Source of the DNA: Triticum aestivum
Lineage: Eukaryota; Streptophyta; Magnoliopsida; Poales; Poaceae
Direction: 5' to 3'
DNA length: 64,000 nt
Assembly (NCBI RefSeq): GCF_018294505.1
Contig: NC_057797.1
Location: 123,075,116-123,139,115 of the forward strand
In this document: positions 11,278 through 23,103 of the stretch, piece after piece
Layout of the letters: each line of letters starts with the position of its first letter
How positions within the stretch are numbered: the stretch's first letter is position 1
Notes under the pieces: generated by a model
Databases searched by the model: none
The model's input: only the letters and a program-made list of their open reading frames with translations
Told to the model about the DNA's origin: nothing
Translations under genes and position numbers: made by a program

Positions 11278-14200
11278 ATGCCGGTAACAAGAGGGCGCGC
11301 CGCGGCGGCGGCGGCGGCGGTGGCGGCAGATGAGGAAGAGGGCCACGCGCCCATCGACATCTCCTCGGATTCCGATGCCGGCGGATCCGAAGAGTCCGGG
11401 TCGTCGTCGGAGGAGGAGGAGGAGCCCAGCAGCGACGAAGACTACATCGACATCAGCGACAGCGGCGAGAGCTGCGTCGACGTCAGCGACAGCGGCGAGA
11501 GCTACGTCGACATCAGCGACAGCGACAGCGAAGACGATGAGGACGACGATGAGGAAGGCGGCCGCGCGGGGAACGAGGGGGAAGCGGGGGCGGAACGACC
11601 CGGCGCGGATCGGAGCGAGGCTGCCTGCACCAAAATCGCCGATCTCCTCCGCCGTATGCACCTCTATCCCTTTCTCGTTTGCTCTCGGCCGTAATTCGGA
11701 TGATTGCGTTCTATAGGCAGGCGATATTTTTGAAAATCTGGAGCGGAATTGGAACTCGTAGATAGTGCTGATTGCCGTTTGATTCTTGGAAAACGTGGCA
11801 TGTGCTTGGCACTGTTGATCTAATAAACTTGTACTAGATAGTTCTGCGTACTGTAAGCTTAGAACCCTGTCGGGGAAGTAGCTTCGTGGTATGGATTGCA
11901 TCCAGAGGAGACTCAATCTGTGAGCACCTGTGGGTTAGTAAAATCTAGTTTTTTTTTTAGAAAAGGAGGATGACCCCCGGCCACTTTATTGATTATTTTC
12001 GAGGACCTTACAAAGTATTACAACAATATGCTTGAATCCGCCATCTTGGCAACATATGCCACTACTCCTATCCATATGATGAAGGGGTGCTACCTGGGCC
12101 ACATACCCGGTCTACTCACCTAAGCCTATCATCAAAAGCTAGAAGCCCCAGCCGAGCCACATACCGGGTCTTGGGCATAAACTGGTCTGACGCACTCACA
12201 TGTGTCGTCGCTGCCATCTTCCACAGGTCCGTCTTCAGAGCAGATATTGAGGCTTCTACCTTGTCAGGCCACTCCGTCATCGACGCCACCTTGACGCCAG
12301 ACAACTACCTCCACCTGCGCGAGTCCATCACCGCGCATTGGGCGCCGAGTCTCCACTGCACCACGCCGCCGAGATCCGCCGTCATCAATGTGAAGGATGA
12401 ATTACCGCTCCACCAAAAAAGGCACCCGTTGATCCATCGATCCCGTGTACGCCTCCAAGAATGACGCCCCCAAGGAGGAAACGACACCAACGCGCCGCCG
12501 TCATCCGATCTACTGATCTAGAGTTTCCCTCGAAGGTAGCGGATAGAGGTCTAGAGCTTCTCCATGGCGATGCCTTCAAGAAGGTAATGACACCACAGGG
12601 TGCCACCAACGCCGGTCTTGGCATCAAGCCAAGCACAAGGTTTTCACCCGGATCTGCTCGAAGAACCTCCATCACGTATTGTGCGCACGGGTCGCCGCCG
12701 ATCTGAGCCGCCGCACATGGCGCAGGCCGCACCGGCCAGATCAGATCTGTCCGGAGGGCACAACCCGCATGGTGCCGACCCAACCACCAGGCCCTCCATG
12801 CCGCCACAGTCGATCCGAGGTCAGATGGTGTGTCGCCGCAGACCCAGCCGCCGCCGCCGAACGCCGCCACGCAGCCCGAGACAGGGCTGGCTGCCGCACC
12901 CCACCATCGCCGCCCTTGGCCGAGGCAGCCGCCACGCCGCCGCCGGAAGGCAGGCCCGCCGCGCCGCCAGGCCAGATCGGCCGTGCCACCCACGCCGCGG
13001 GGCTCCGCACCGCCCGCACGGCGCAGGCAAGAGGGAAGACCCCCGCCACCGCCATCAGCCCCGGGCTATAGCCGGCGGCGTCCTTCGGCGGCGGCGGAGG
13101 GAGTGGAGGACGGATGGGGACCCCCGGCGGCTAGGGTTTTAGATCCCGCCCGAGTCGCCCGAGCGGGGGCGACGCTGGGGGAGGGAGGGGAGTATTTCCG
13201 TGATCTTAGCCAATAGTGCAACTCAATCAAGTCAATCAAGTTATAAAATCTAGTGCAACTCAATCAAGTCGCGAAACATAGTCTTCCTTGAGTGATATTG
13301 GACACCGTGGATGATGCTGCACCCTGGAACCCTGTGGGCTGTTGAGAATTAACGTTGTTCGTGGTGGGATACATCCAGGGGGAACTCGATCTGATTTCTT
13401 GCTGGTTGGAGGAATCTAGTGCAACTGAATTTAGTCGCAGAATGTGGTCTGCCTCCTAGTGATATTGAACATCACAGCCTCACCTGAAGAAATAGGATTC
13501 CCAAATTATGTAGATATTTTTGTAGGCAGCTATAATTTGTTTTGAAATACAGGCAGAATGGTTGTTGAAATGGATATGAGCAATTGGCAGGACCAACTTC
13601 AATGAAAACCAGTGGTTGAATTGAGCTGGAATCCTTGGCACGACTTCTGTCATGTTTGAGATGGTAGAAGTTAGGACAGTGCTATATGATATGGCTAGAC
13701 CTTGCTTTTGTTCTGTTTGTTCCAGAGCAAAACATGAATTTATTGAACATCATGGTCCTTATATCTGAGTGTACTCTCTTATTTCCTACATAATTTGATG
13801 AGCAATATTTTCTTGTAGGTGGGAGAAACCTGGATGGGATTAAGTTGGCGGAGTGCAAAGCATATTTAAAGAATAACGGTCTTCCCCAAGTTGGGGACAT
13901 AGCAACTTGTGTCGAAAGAATAATGCTGCATCGGAGGTTCGTTATTTGATATGTCCTAGTCATGAACTATTCAGTAAATTGGCGCTTGTCCTCAACTATT
14001 GGGACGAATAGCTTTTGCATCTGATATCGATAGTCACATTTAAAAAAACACTCCCTGCATTATTATTTTTGTTCTTGGTTTTTCTTTAATCCCAAATCCC
14101 CTGTTATATGGTGATGCGACATTTCTGAAATAGGTTCAAAGATGAAGATCCTGAGAAGATTTATCCTCGGTCATCCTTTTGTATTAACTGTAAAGGTGAG

Positions 14201-16707
14201 TTCCCACTTGTCATGGAAGCTTTCTCTTATCTGCATACAAAATTATGGAAGGCAGTTGACCATGGTCTGTGAATTAGGCGATGTCTGTCGAGGTGATACT
14301 GTCTTATTCAAACAAAAGGTTCACGAGAAAAGGTACTCATTGGTGTTTCTTGCACTAGAGCATCCTGTGTCTCTTTGGAATGGTAATGTGATTCTCCTTT
14401 GGTTATGACAGTGGCAAAAGGCACTCAAAATGTATGGGGAAGCGAATAGTAGCTGGGAAAGTTGTTAAGGAAAGTTATGGTAAAGACAAGCAGCAACACA
14501 CATTTACTGTAAGGATCGATTCAGTGATATAGTACTGCTATTGTTTTTCCCCCTCTTATTATGGCCTTTGTGACTATGTTAGTTGTTCAATTCAATAGAT
14601 TCAAGTGTTCTGGAGCAAAGGAGTAGGCAAATTACCACCTTTGTATCTGCTACTTGTCAAAGGACGCAATCTATACAGAATGATGACTTTCCGTCAGGTA
14701 GGAACTGCTCTTTACCAGAATTAGTTTGCACTAGTTTCTGCAAATCACATTTTTGATATTAGAACACTTCAATATTACCCAACGCACGCACTTAATCATA
14801 CTTATAATTCTATGCTGTCTTTTTAGATATTGTGCTATTGGAATGTTATCGATCTGTGCATACCAAATATCAAGTTTATGTTGCCTTTCATACTACTCGT
14901 ATGAGGTAGCTACAGATAATCTTATTGATCCATTCTGCTGTTTGGGTATGCATGAATTATAGCTTTTAACCACACCAACATAAATGGGAAAAATGAAGCT
15001 TATTTTACACATGCACCATTTTGAGGATGTTTGGACAATTCTCAGATGGTGTGTACTTATGCATTGATATATTGACCTTGTCACAAGATGGCCCCGTATG
15101 ATTTTCATGTTCATGTAGCAATTCTTTTGTTTTAATTCTAGGCTTGGGCAAATGAAGCGAATAGGTTGAAGGCTCTAGAAGAAAAGCACAATAGAGGAGA
15201 TGCTGCAAGGCGTGTCCGTGCTTCAAATAGACGTAATTCTGGAGGACACGGTAAATTCTATTGGCAACATAACCTTGGTTGTTCCTGGGACAGATTATAT
15301 TTCGCTGTTATTACTATCCCAGTTCTGAACTAACTGATGTTATTGCATATGTGGGTTAGTATTCGATCGAGGAGATACTGTGTTAAAAGCTGTTGTATTT
15401 GTTTAATAAATCCTCTTCTCTGCCCTAGAAAAATATCTTTTCTAGAACGTAGTACATTTTCCGTATTCGATGTTAAAGTTTGAACCTTACTGTATGCTAA
15501 TGACTTCTACGATGATGGTTAGACAGTACAAATACCAGCAGTTTGTGACCATTTCTTATTTGGATTTTGATTTTGATGTCTGTAGTATACTCTAAAGTTT
15601 GGTTTGGTCTAATCGACTGGCATTGGGATCCTTAAGAATCTACTGTAGAACCAGCTGTTCCTCAGAAGGAATCAATTAAAAATCTATCTACATAGAACAG
15701 CATAACACATACATAAGCTTTTGCAAGATGAGCTGTCTGTTGTTGCCCACGAAAGATGTATGCATACACTTTTTTACATTTGTTTCACTAAGCTATTGTG
15801 TGATTCAACTTGTGTCTCCTCAATTTTCTTTGGAGTTTCGAATTCTACTATTTTGAAGGTCTATGTTTGCTGTGCCAGGTGCCAGACTAATTTTGTCCCT
15901 CTTCCTTTTGTATCTATCCTTCTTTCAGCTCTTAAGGGCAAGAAATCGAAGGAAAAAGGAAAGCATCAGTCTCGACCTGGAGGGCCTGATGGCGGATCCA
16001 ATATCACTAAAGGCAGAAAACGTGCTATGCAATCCTCCAACTCCGATCATCCTACCCAAAAAAATCGAAAAGAAGAGCACCGAGTGTCTTCTGGAAAAAA
16101 CCGCACCGATGGTCGTCAGAAGGCAAAGACAAATTCTGCCCCCCTGGATAAGAACATTGGTACCAGCACCAGCAGTTCTCAGCAAAATGCCAACACGGAG
16201 ACAAATCATGCCATCTCGCAGAAAAACCCGCGGACAGCACCAGTTAACAATGGCCTGCATAGCACGGAGGCTAGGCCGAGTAAAGGAAAAACCGGTTCGA
16301 AGCAAAAAAACACTGTTGGTGGCAACCATGGTCAGTTTGAAGGAAGGCGCGTAGGTTCAGCTTCTCATCCGCAGGCATACCCAGGAAATTCAGTTGGGAT
16401 ACATCATCCTTTATCCGAGAGGACCCAGCGGCCACCTCCATTGCGCGAAGTTGGCAATGCCTGGCAACATCATATGGACGGCAGATCAATTTCATGTCCA
16501 AACCCTACAATGGTTTTTGAACACCCGAATGCAGCACTGGCTGGCTGGCGCGCGCCTGGTTATTTCAGGGAACCTCCACCTGATCAACGTGCAGTGGTGT
16601 TTCCACCATTCAACACATCGCAAACTATGTACCGCCGTCATCCACATGGGGCATATGTGATGCCGCAGTACAGATATTCTGGTGGTAGTAATGGGTTTCC
16701 ACGATAG
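11278..16707 (+). CDS. SAP-domain protein with Cys/His-rich domain (C3H62-like), 8 exons, 564 aa
   Basis: Exons 11278-11653, 13819-13936, 14134-14195, 14278-14332, 14412-14508, 14599-14697, 15142-15250 and 15929-16707 join with GT-AG introns into one open frame. Residues about 20-105 are strongly acidic and Ser-rich, with repeats of the form YIDISDSGE. A SAP-type helix-turn-helix segment (GRNLDGIKLAECKAYLKNNG, about 127-165) suggests DNA or chromatin binding. It is followed by a conserved block with Cys181, Cys184, Cys189, His201 and Cys211, then the motifs VAGKVVKESYG and LLVKGRNLYRMMTFRQ. These occur in plant proteins annotated as zinc finger CCCH domain-containing protein 62-like. The C-terminal 260 residues are basic, then Pro/Gln-rich and disordered; no CCCH finger is visible there. 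A nuclear role is likely; the exact function is unknown. The ATG at 11278 is the first in frame downstream of the TATA-like motif. Confidence 0.88.
11862..13475 (+). repeat. Diverged tandem duplication within intron 1
   Basis: Two imperfect copies of a unit of about 145 bp exist. Copy one runs from AGAACCCTGT (11861) through GAATCCATACC-like sequence to the insertion site and resumes at 13251-13310 with GTGCAACTCAATCAAGTCGC. Copy two is at about 13329-13475 (GGAACCCTGTGGGCTG to CTAGTGATATTGAACATCAC). The non-LTR element split copy one. Confidence 0.6.
11950..13243 (-). mobile_element. Non-LTR retroelement insertion in intron 1 (non-autonomous)
   Basis: A T-rich start (the reverse of a poly-A tail) followed by AGAAAAGGAGGATGACCCCC, typical of the 3' end of cereal non-LTR elements, marks minus orientation. 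The direct repeat TAAAATCTAGT flanks it exactly (11939-11949 and 13244-13254), an 11-bp target duplication. The interior is GC-rich, with long but unrecognisable open frames on both strands and no reverse transcriptase motif. It is best read as a truncated or non-autonomous LINE derivative that accounts for most of the 2.2-kb first intron of the SAP-domain gene. Confidence 0.75.
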
Positions 16708-17420
16708 GGCAGTTTAAGTTTATCAGATGACAGTTGGATTGTTGAACACTTGATCAGTGGTCACTACTCACTAGTGAGAAATGTGGAAACCCTGCCAGCT
16801 CGCTGAGGTGATTTTGCACATTTCTGGTGTCTATCTTGTGGAAAATGTGACGGCCACTGTAATTGACACGGATGTTTGTGAGGACATTCCAATACATGCG
16901 TATGAGAGCAATAGGAAGGCGAGACAGTGAAGTTGAGAGTAAACCAGAATGCTTGAGAAATACCCCCATTCATTTGCTGAATGGGTTCATAAATGGGCGT
17001 ATCTGCTAGCTTTATTTTCTGAATCGATTCATTAATCGACTTATCTGCTACAAGTAGTAGATTTTTTCTGAAACATCACAAGATGATTCTGAGAAAAATA
17101 TTAATTGGTAGTATTACCAAATTGCTTACTCCAGTCTTTTGGCGGATACGGCCGTCAGCCTACACCAAACATATCAGTTGAGTACAGTTAAGTATTGTAT
17201 ACAGTCTGAAACCGTGAACTTTTCCCCGAGCACATGCCGGGGGACACAACAAGGACTCGGTCATGGTCGACATTTGGCTTGGCAATACCTGTACCTGTGA
17301 CGGCACCATGTCTCCTGTCAGTTCTCCATCTGCTACGCTTGTATATATTCGACGCGATGCCGCTTCCTTTCGTGACTTATAATAAACTGTCTGCACGTTT
17401 ACTGCTTAGCGTCGAACAAA
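16708..17420. other. 3' flank of SAP-domain gene
   Basis: This contains the presumed 3' UTR, AT-rich after 16950. No second gene, RNA gene or clear repeat is visible up to the DNA element that begins at 17421. Confidence 0.5.
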
Positions 17421-18420
17421 GGGCATTTCTAACTGATCCTCAATACGACCATAAAAAAGTAAAAATTTTGATTTACTCCTTTACAGCAGACCTAGCCGAT
17501 CATCTAAAAACGTTAACAGAGTAAATTTTTTACTCCAACTACCCATTCCTTCCACAATTTTCCTAAATATACTCCATCGTGCGGCGGTCGAGTAAAACTC
17601 CTTCTCGCCCTCCCGCGCCGCACTGCCTCCCGCCACCGCCACCACCAACCCCCTGCCGTCGCCGCTGCCGATGACCTCCGAGCCGGTCGGAATGGATAGC
17701 CACCCCACCCCCTCCCCGCTCACCCCGCCGGCCACCAGCGCCGGCTTTTCGCCGCCAGAAATCACCAACGTGCCGCTGGTGGTGCCAAAGAAAAAGCTTG
17801 AGGATGACAAAGAACCACCGGGGCCAAGCTTCGCCTCCAACCGCACCAATGGTGTCCGGGTGGCCACCGCTTCTCCGGCAAATGGCACGCCGCACCTACA
17901 TGAGGAAAATGGGCTCGAAAGCCGACGACGGCGGCGGCGGCGCTCGCCGAGGCGGCCGCCAATAAGAGGATGAAGAAGACTGCGGTGGCGCCTCGTCCAA
18001 AGCCTACGCCTCGTGCGGCAACTCTGGTTGCCTCTACGGCAACTGCTCCGACGTAGGCGGCGGCCGCAGCCGACAACAAAAAAATGCGGTCGTCAAGTGC
18101 TCGATGAAATGCCAACAAGGTAAAAATAAAACCTCGCGTCCCGTTGGTATTTGATAGTGATTGTTTATGGTGCTTACCTTTGAGATTGTAGAGCGGACAT
18201 GCATGTGTTTAATTTGAATGTTTTTAAGATATGTATTATGTAGTGTTTGAAGTTGGTGTGATTAGGACACAAAAATCAAGTCAATTTTATTTTTACTCCA
18301 CTAAACATTTAGGGGATCGACTAGGTGCGGCCACGGTTACTCCAACTTTACTCCACTAACTTTTAGGGGATCGGCTAGGCTTTACTTCACTAATTTTTAG
18401 GGAATCGGTTAAAAATGCCC
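17421..18420. mobile_element. Non-autonomous DNA transposon, about 1.0 kb
   Basis: The ends are imperfect inverted repeats: GGGCATTTCTAACTGATCC on the left, and mirrored GGGCATTTTTAACCGATTCC on the right. Subterminal TAGCCGATC/GATCGGCTA motifs recur. The flanks are AAA and TAA, close to a 3-bp PIF/Harbinger target. The GC-rich interior has an open frame (17671-17973) without a recognised domain. Class assignment is tentative. Confidence 0.55.
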
Positions 18421-18751
18421 TAATACTGGCGGAGGTTTCATGCGCTGTCACGATGAATAAGATTCAAGTGCATGCTGCGGCAAGTGTCCTGTGCGGTGGT
18501 AGCTTTTGCAGCGGGCTCGATCGTGATGGCGAAAGGGAGAGTGAAATCTAACCAAGTCTAATCGGACAAACACATGCACCTCACGCACATCAGTGCTGTG
18601 AGAGCTAAAATTCCTTGGGCATCATCATGCGTGCGTGCCATTTTTGTGGGAAGCACGAAGCTCGCGGGTGGGGTCGGCAGGTGCGTGCGCGATGCGACCC
18701 GTTCGCCTCGGGCGTCGGGCGGGTCCCATCCCCGGTCCCGGGGGCCGACAA
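18421..18751. other. Intergenic, nothing recognised
   Basis: GC-rich near 18660-18750. No gene, RNA or repeat structure can be supported. Confidence 0.45.
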
Positions 18752-19151
18752 GGATCAGGTGACATGTACATTTGCATGTCACCGTGTGATTTGTGGCCCA
18801 AATTCATATTTAAACATTGTAAAAAAATCTAAAAAAAATCATGCATGTTCATAGCACATATTAAGATAATTCTTAAAAAATTTAGATCAAAATTCGAAAC
18901 ATACATCAAGAAGCAAAAAAGAGAAACTCGTATGTGAATAGTATACAAAGAACCATTCGCAACTATTCATAACAGATTTCTCTTTTTTGCTTTTTGATGT
19001 ATGTTTCGAATTTTGATCTGAATTTTTTAAGGATTATCTTAATATGTACTATAAACATGCATGATTTTTTTCAGATTTTTTTATAATGTTTAAATATAAA
19101 TTTAGGCCGCAAGTCATACGGTGACATGCAAAGGTGCATGTCAGCTGATCC
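18752..19151. repeat. Long inverted repeat (fold-back element), about 400 bp
   Basis: Two arms of about 195 bp are nearly perfect reverse complements and meet near 18960. The outer ends are GGATCAGGTGACATG and (mirrored) GGATCAGCTGACATG. Shared blocks include AAACATACATCAA and AAAAAGAGAAA. The short centre contains CTATTCATAACAG-like sequence. Pairing can be followed outward into CCCGGGGG on both sides. It has no coding potential. Transcription would give a long hairpin. Confidence 0.8.
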
Positions 19152-20242
19152 CTGTCCCCCGGGGCTGTAGCCGAGTCGCCGGTGCAGTGCGCATGCGTGC
19201 TGTGCTCTGCTGACCAGCGCCCCACAGTCGCGCCCGCGCGCACGTACTACGTTCTGCACGAGGTCAATGTTTTCGACTCCGATCAACCCTCTGCTCTCCC
19301 CGGTTGGTTTGGCACCACGGGCCTACGTACGTGAGCCCACCCTCCACAAACGCTAGCATCGAGTCAAACACCTTATCTTATCCGATCCATTTTTCATAAT
19401 CACGCCTATCACCTGGATCTTAAGATATTCAGGCCACTCGTACTCCTAGATAATTTCGCAGGATCTAAACGGCAATCGAAGGCATTCGCTTTTCTTCTCA
19501 TGTTTTTTTTTTCAGATTAAAAAGAAAAGTACTCTCTACGATAACGATCGCCCTCTGGGCTCTGGCTTTGCCTGTACGCTCCCGCTTCCCTGTCATGCAC
19601 CACCACAGGCCAAGCGCCCAAGCCACGACCGCGTGGCAAAGGAGAACCCGAGCCATGGAAAGTGCAGCAGCGGCAACAGTCTCATGTGCTTGAGTTTATC
19701 GAGCGAAGCGAAGGCTCGTTGTCTGTGTCGACTGTCTACGCAGCAGTGAAAGGTCGGCGGCTACGAATCATGTCAAATTTAGCTCAGCTGTTTGCTTGCT
19801 TGCCCGACAGGATTGGACCGTGAACACATGCCTCCTACATCTGCGTTGCACTCCTCCCCGGCTCCTCTTCGATGGTGATGATGACGGCGACGGGTGTGTT
19901 GGATTTGATTCTCTGCCTGCCTTTCTAGGCCCCTCCTAGGTTGCCAAAGGTTCAAGTTCCAAACCAAAAATCAGAAGGTGTCTGTACTTTCTGCCGCTTC
20001 GTTGTTCCAACATCAATCAAAGCAAATGGCTAGTAGGAGAGTGTGGTTACAATGATCGATGCTGTTTGGAGTGTGTCACGAACGAGGGTTTGGAACTATG
20101 GGTGTGTTTGGTTCTTGGCTATGCTTGCCCTACCAAGTCTTTAGCTGCGGCTAAAATCTTGGTTGCTCGTAATTTGGCCAATATATTGGTAAAAGCAAGT
20201 GAAGTAGATTGAGCAAAGAGTCGTTGACATGCCAACCAATTA
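19152..20242. other. Intergenic, nothing recognised
   Basis: Mixed composition. No coding exon, RNA gene or repeat with definable ends is seen. Confidence 0.45.
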
Positions 20243-20314
20243 CTCCCTCCGTAGAGAAATATAAGGACGTTTTTTTAATGATCTAAACGCTTTTATATTT
20301 TTTTACGGAGGGGG
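20243..20314. mobile_element. Stowaway MITE, 72 bp
   Basis: It begins CTCCCTCCGTAGAGAAATAT and ends TATTTTTTTACGGAGGGGG, with TA on both sides (20241-20242 and 20315-20316). The interior AATGATCTAAACGCTTTTAT is shared with the copy at 1167-1247, so the two belong to the same family. Confidence 0.88.
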
Positions 20315-20499
20315 TATCAAACGTCAAAGCAAAGAGCAATTTTTCTTTTCATCTCCCAACATAATTTTCACCCAGTTTATAACATTTTTTGTTCTTAAAT
20401 AAAAGAGAAAGAAAGCGTTTTCCAAAAAAAAGGTATCCAAACATGTGTTCAACTCTCTGGAGTATACTTCTCTTTGAGACCATATATTCATTCTCTCTC

Positions 20500-20760
20500 T
20501 CTCTCTTTTTTTGCGAAAAAGATTTATACCTATTATAAAATCTATCAAAATTATAAGTCATCTCAAACATAATAAAAATTACATCAAGGTGTCCAAACCA
20601 TGCACGATCGCTACCGCCACCAGAACGAGTCGTCGAAACGTCGCTCCCCTACCGGAGCTGGCTTGACCTTATTGATAACAACCGGGAAGTCTTCATGCAC
20701 ATGCCCCCAAGAATCAGCGCCCTTGAAGTGTAATTGTCAACGCTAATATGGCCCTCTCTG
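20500..20760 (-). mobile_element. Truncated non-LTR-type repeat (family also at 33206)
   Basis: After a CT tract and a T run, the sequence CATAATAAAAATTACATCAAGGTGT is followed by ACCGCCACCAGAACGAG and GACGTCGCTC-like blocks. The same order of motifs recurs at 33206-33420, so this is a dispersed repeat. The T-rich left end and lack of inverted termini suggest the 3' end of a non-LTR element in minus orientation. Confidence 0.5.
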
Positions 20761-20796
20761 GCCGATAAAAGGGACTTCCGAAACCGCCCCTAGGGA

Positions 20797-22690
20797 AATC
20801 CCCATTAGATCATTTGGAGCTCTCTATGCCCATTATAAACAGAAGAGCTCTCTCTCTCTCTCTCAACGCACAACCAAGAACACACAAGCAGAAGCAGAGT
20901 ATTACACCGAGGGACGAAGCTAGAAAAAAAAGTATGACGGGATCATATATTTGGCAGTGGGTTCATCCTTCTATAAATGTTGGTGATTAGTATCAGACTA
21001 GTGAAGGATTTTCAAATTTCATTGGGGTCAATTGACCCCAATGCTAATAAGGCGGCTCCGTTCCTGATCACACCTCGTGGTACCCTGAACCTTGGTAAAT
21101 TACCTCTGCGATGAGAAGTGACTTAAGTGTTTTGAACCCTAGCCGAACAATCTAGGAGTGCTCTCTAAACTTCGGTCTCGATTATCACCCGTCAACAGGC
21201 ACCTTATACCATGCACACAAACTAACTGAAAACGACACCTCCGAAGCTAGTCAACCTCCCACTAGCATCGTACACAAGAGGTCGTGACCGCTATTAGGAG
21301 GGCGGGGGCTCTTAGGCACGTATGAAGAAGCAAGCATCCCACGAGACAATGAGTCATAAGCTTCACATGGCAGGCCGCCGACCAACATCGATGGCCACGT
21401 TGTCCTTGTATGACAACAAAGATAATGCCCTCGACCCCGTTGAAGCTTTGGGGGTGCCGCCCCGACTTTCCACCCTCGACACCACCTTCCGAGGTCGTCA
21501 CCCTGACCTACCGGCGCCCACCCTCAAGCTACAGTGTTGCACAACCCGACTACATCCATCACGAGGCGCACTTCTTAATTGAGTCAGTGTTTTGCCAAAA
21601 TCCAAACCTTTTGCTTGGGTGAATAATTGATGAGAATAAAGTAGTTGGCTATTTTTTCGATAGAAGGTAATATATTAATATCAAAACAATACCAATTACT
21701 TATGGCCTCTGCACTGCCACAATTTCAAGATCTAATCAAGACATCGAGGATGCACACAACCAAATACGATAAAATAAGAAGGAAAGTGAAGAAAGCCGAC
21801 ACGGGCTAACGACTTGCGACTGACCAACAACAACTGTCGGTGAATCTTGGTGACGTGTAATCAGAACTGACGGTGAATTTTTTTTCTGAATGCACACACG
21901 AGCGATTTCTAAAGACATGTTGTTATAGTGGTGGCCTATTATTATTGGAGGGTCCCCTTTGTTCCTTCGCCACAAGCTGCGAATTCAAAACGAAGGAACA
22001 AACATTGTGTCAAAAGGTAGGGCCAGGAGCTGTTGGTACTTGGTAGGTGTTGACTTGGGGATAACTCTCCGAAATCAGAACTGGCAATCCAGAGTTCTAC
22101 TACACCTCAGTTCTTTTACAGAAGTTCTTCTGCGTTTCTACTGGTTAGCGGCACTGTTCTCCTCTGCAGTCGTGTTTCTTTTTTGCTTGCCTTTCTCTGT
22201 GGACTTGACACCACATTCAATTAGGACATGTACAATGGCGGCATATGGATACATATGTCGCATGACAAAAATTAATTTGAGGTATCTATATTATTTTTTT
22301 CTCTCTAATGCAAGCTATCATTAGTGGGCCTCATTAAGAAGTAGAAAATAAAAATTTAGTACATATGCATCTCTACTTTTCACTCAACCTTTTCAGCTTT
22401 TGTCACCGGACCACACTTTTTCTCTCAATCACCCGCCTCCTAGAAAGGATCCCGCTTCCCTATCCGATCCTACTTTACGTCATATCCGATTCTATATGGC
22501 ATGCGAGGTATCACCTTAAGGCTACGCATTGTACATGCCCTTGTGCCTAATGCCTACCCACATGGCCACAACTGCTTAATTTCCTGTGAGAAAACAAGAG
22601 ATTAGCACCGTTCATGATGATGTCTCGCTCTCATGTCTAATCATCGGTACATAAATTCCTCCAACACGAGGATTATCACCATCCATGGTT
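20797..22690 (+). repeat. Direct segmental repeat, copy 1
   Basis: From AAATCCCCATTAGATC through a CT microsatellite (about 20849-20864) and GAAGCAGAGTATTACACCGAG to the tail GAGGATTATCACCATCCATGG, the segment matches 23006-24510 in order and orientation. No coding function is seen; the short open frame at 21322-21582 has a diverged counterpart in copy 2 but no known domain. It holds an extra DNA element at 22224-22540. Confidence 0.8.
22224..22540. mobile_element. MITE with GGACATGTACAATG ends, 317 bp
   Basis: The left end GGACATGTACAATGGCG mirrors the right end CGCATTGTACATGCCC. The corresponding position in the second segmental copy (about 24350-24375) lacks it. That makes it a clean insertion relative to an approximate empty site. 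The target duplication is unclear. Confidence 0.7.
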
Positions 22691-23005
22691 TTGGACAGGT
22701 CTCAATAGACAAGTTTTAGGGCTTAGACAGACAAATCTTAGACAAGATCGAATTAGATGCTCTCCAGATAGAGGTAGCGAAACATCGCCCTTGTAACATA
22801 GTTTATCATCATTATCAATATCAATCGAGCAAGATGTCGGCTTCTATCTCCTTCGTGAGGAGGCGAACCTAGGTAAAATATCGCGTCTTTCGTCCCGTTA
22901 AACCCCATTCAAGCTACCACTTGCGTTGGCCTCACGACGAAGTCTTCACGGTAGGACATCTGTCGTGACAAAACCACAACAAGGCGCAATTGTCACCATT
23001 CGTAT
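22691..23005. other. Spacer between the segmental copies
   Basis: This contains LTR-like text such as TTTATCATCATTATCAATATC and GTGAGGAGGCGAACCTAGG but no complete element boundaries. It is likely an old retrotransposon fragment that I cannot classify. Confidence 0.35.
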
Positions 23006-23055
23006 AAATCCCCATTATATTATTTGGAGCTCCCTATGCCCATTGTAAACAGAAG

Positions 23056-23103
<48 letters not shown>

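Noticed and set aside
12385..13216. Overlapping frames of 100-200 codons in intron 1 of the SAP-domain gene
   Set aside because: They lie inside the GC-rich non-LTR insertion, occur on both strands, and have no recognisable domain.
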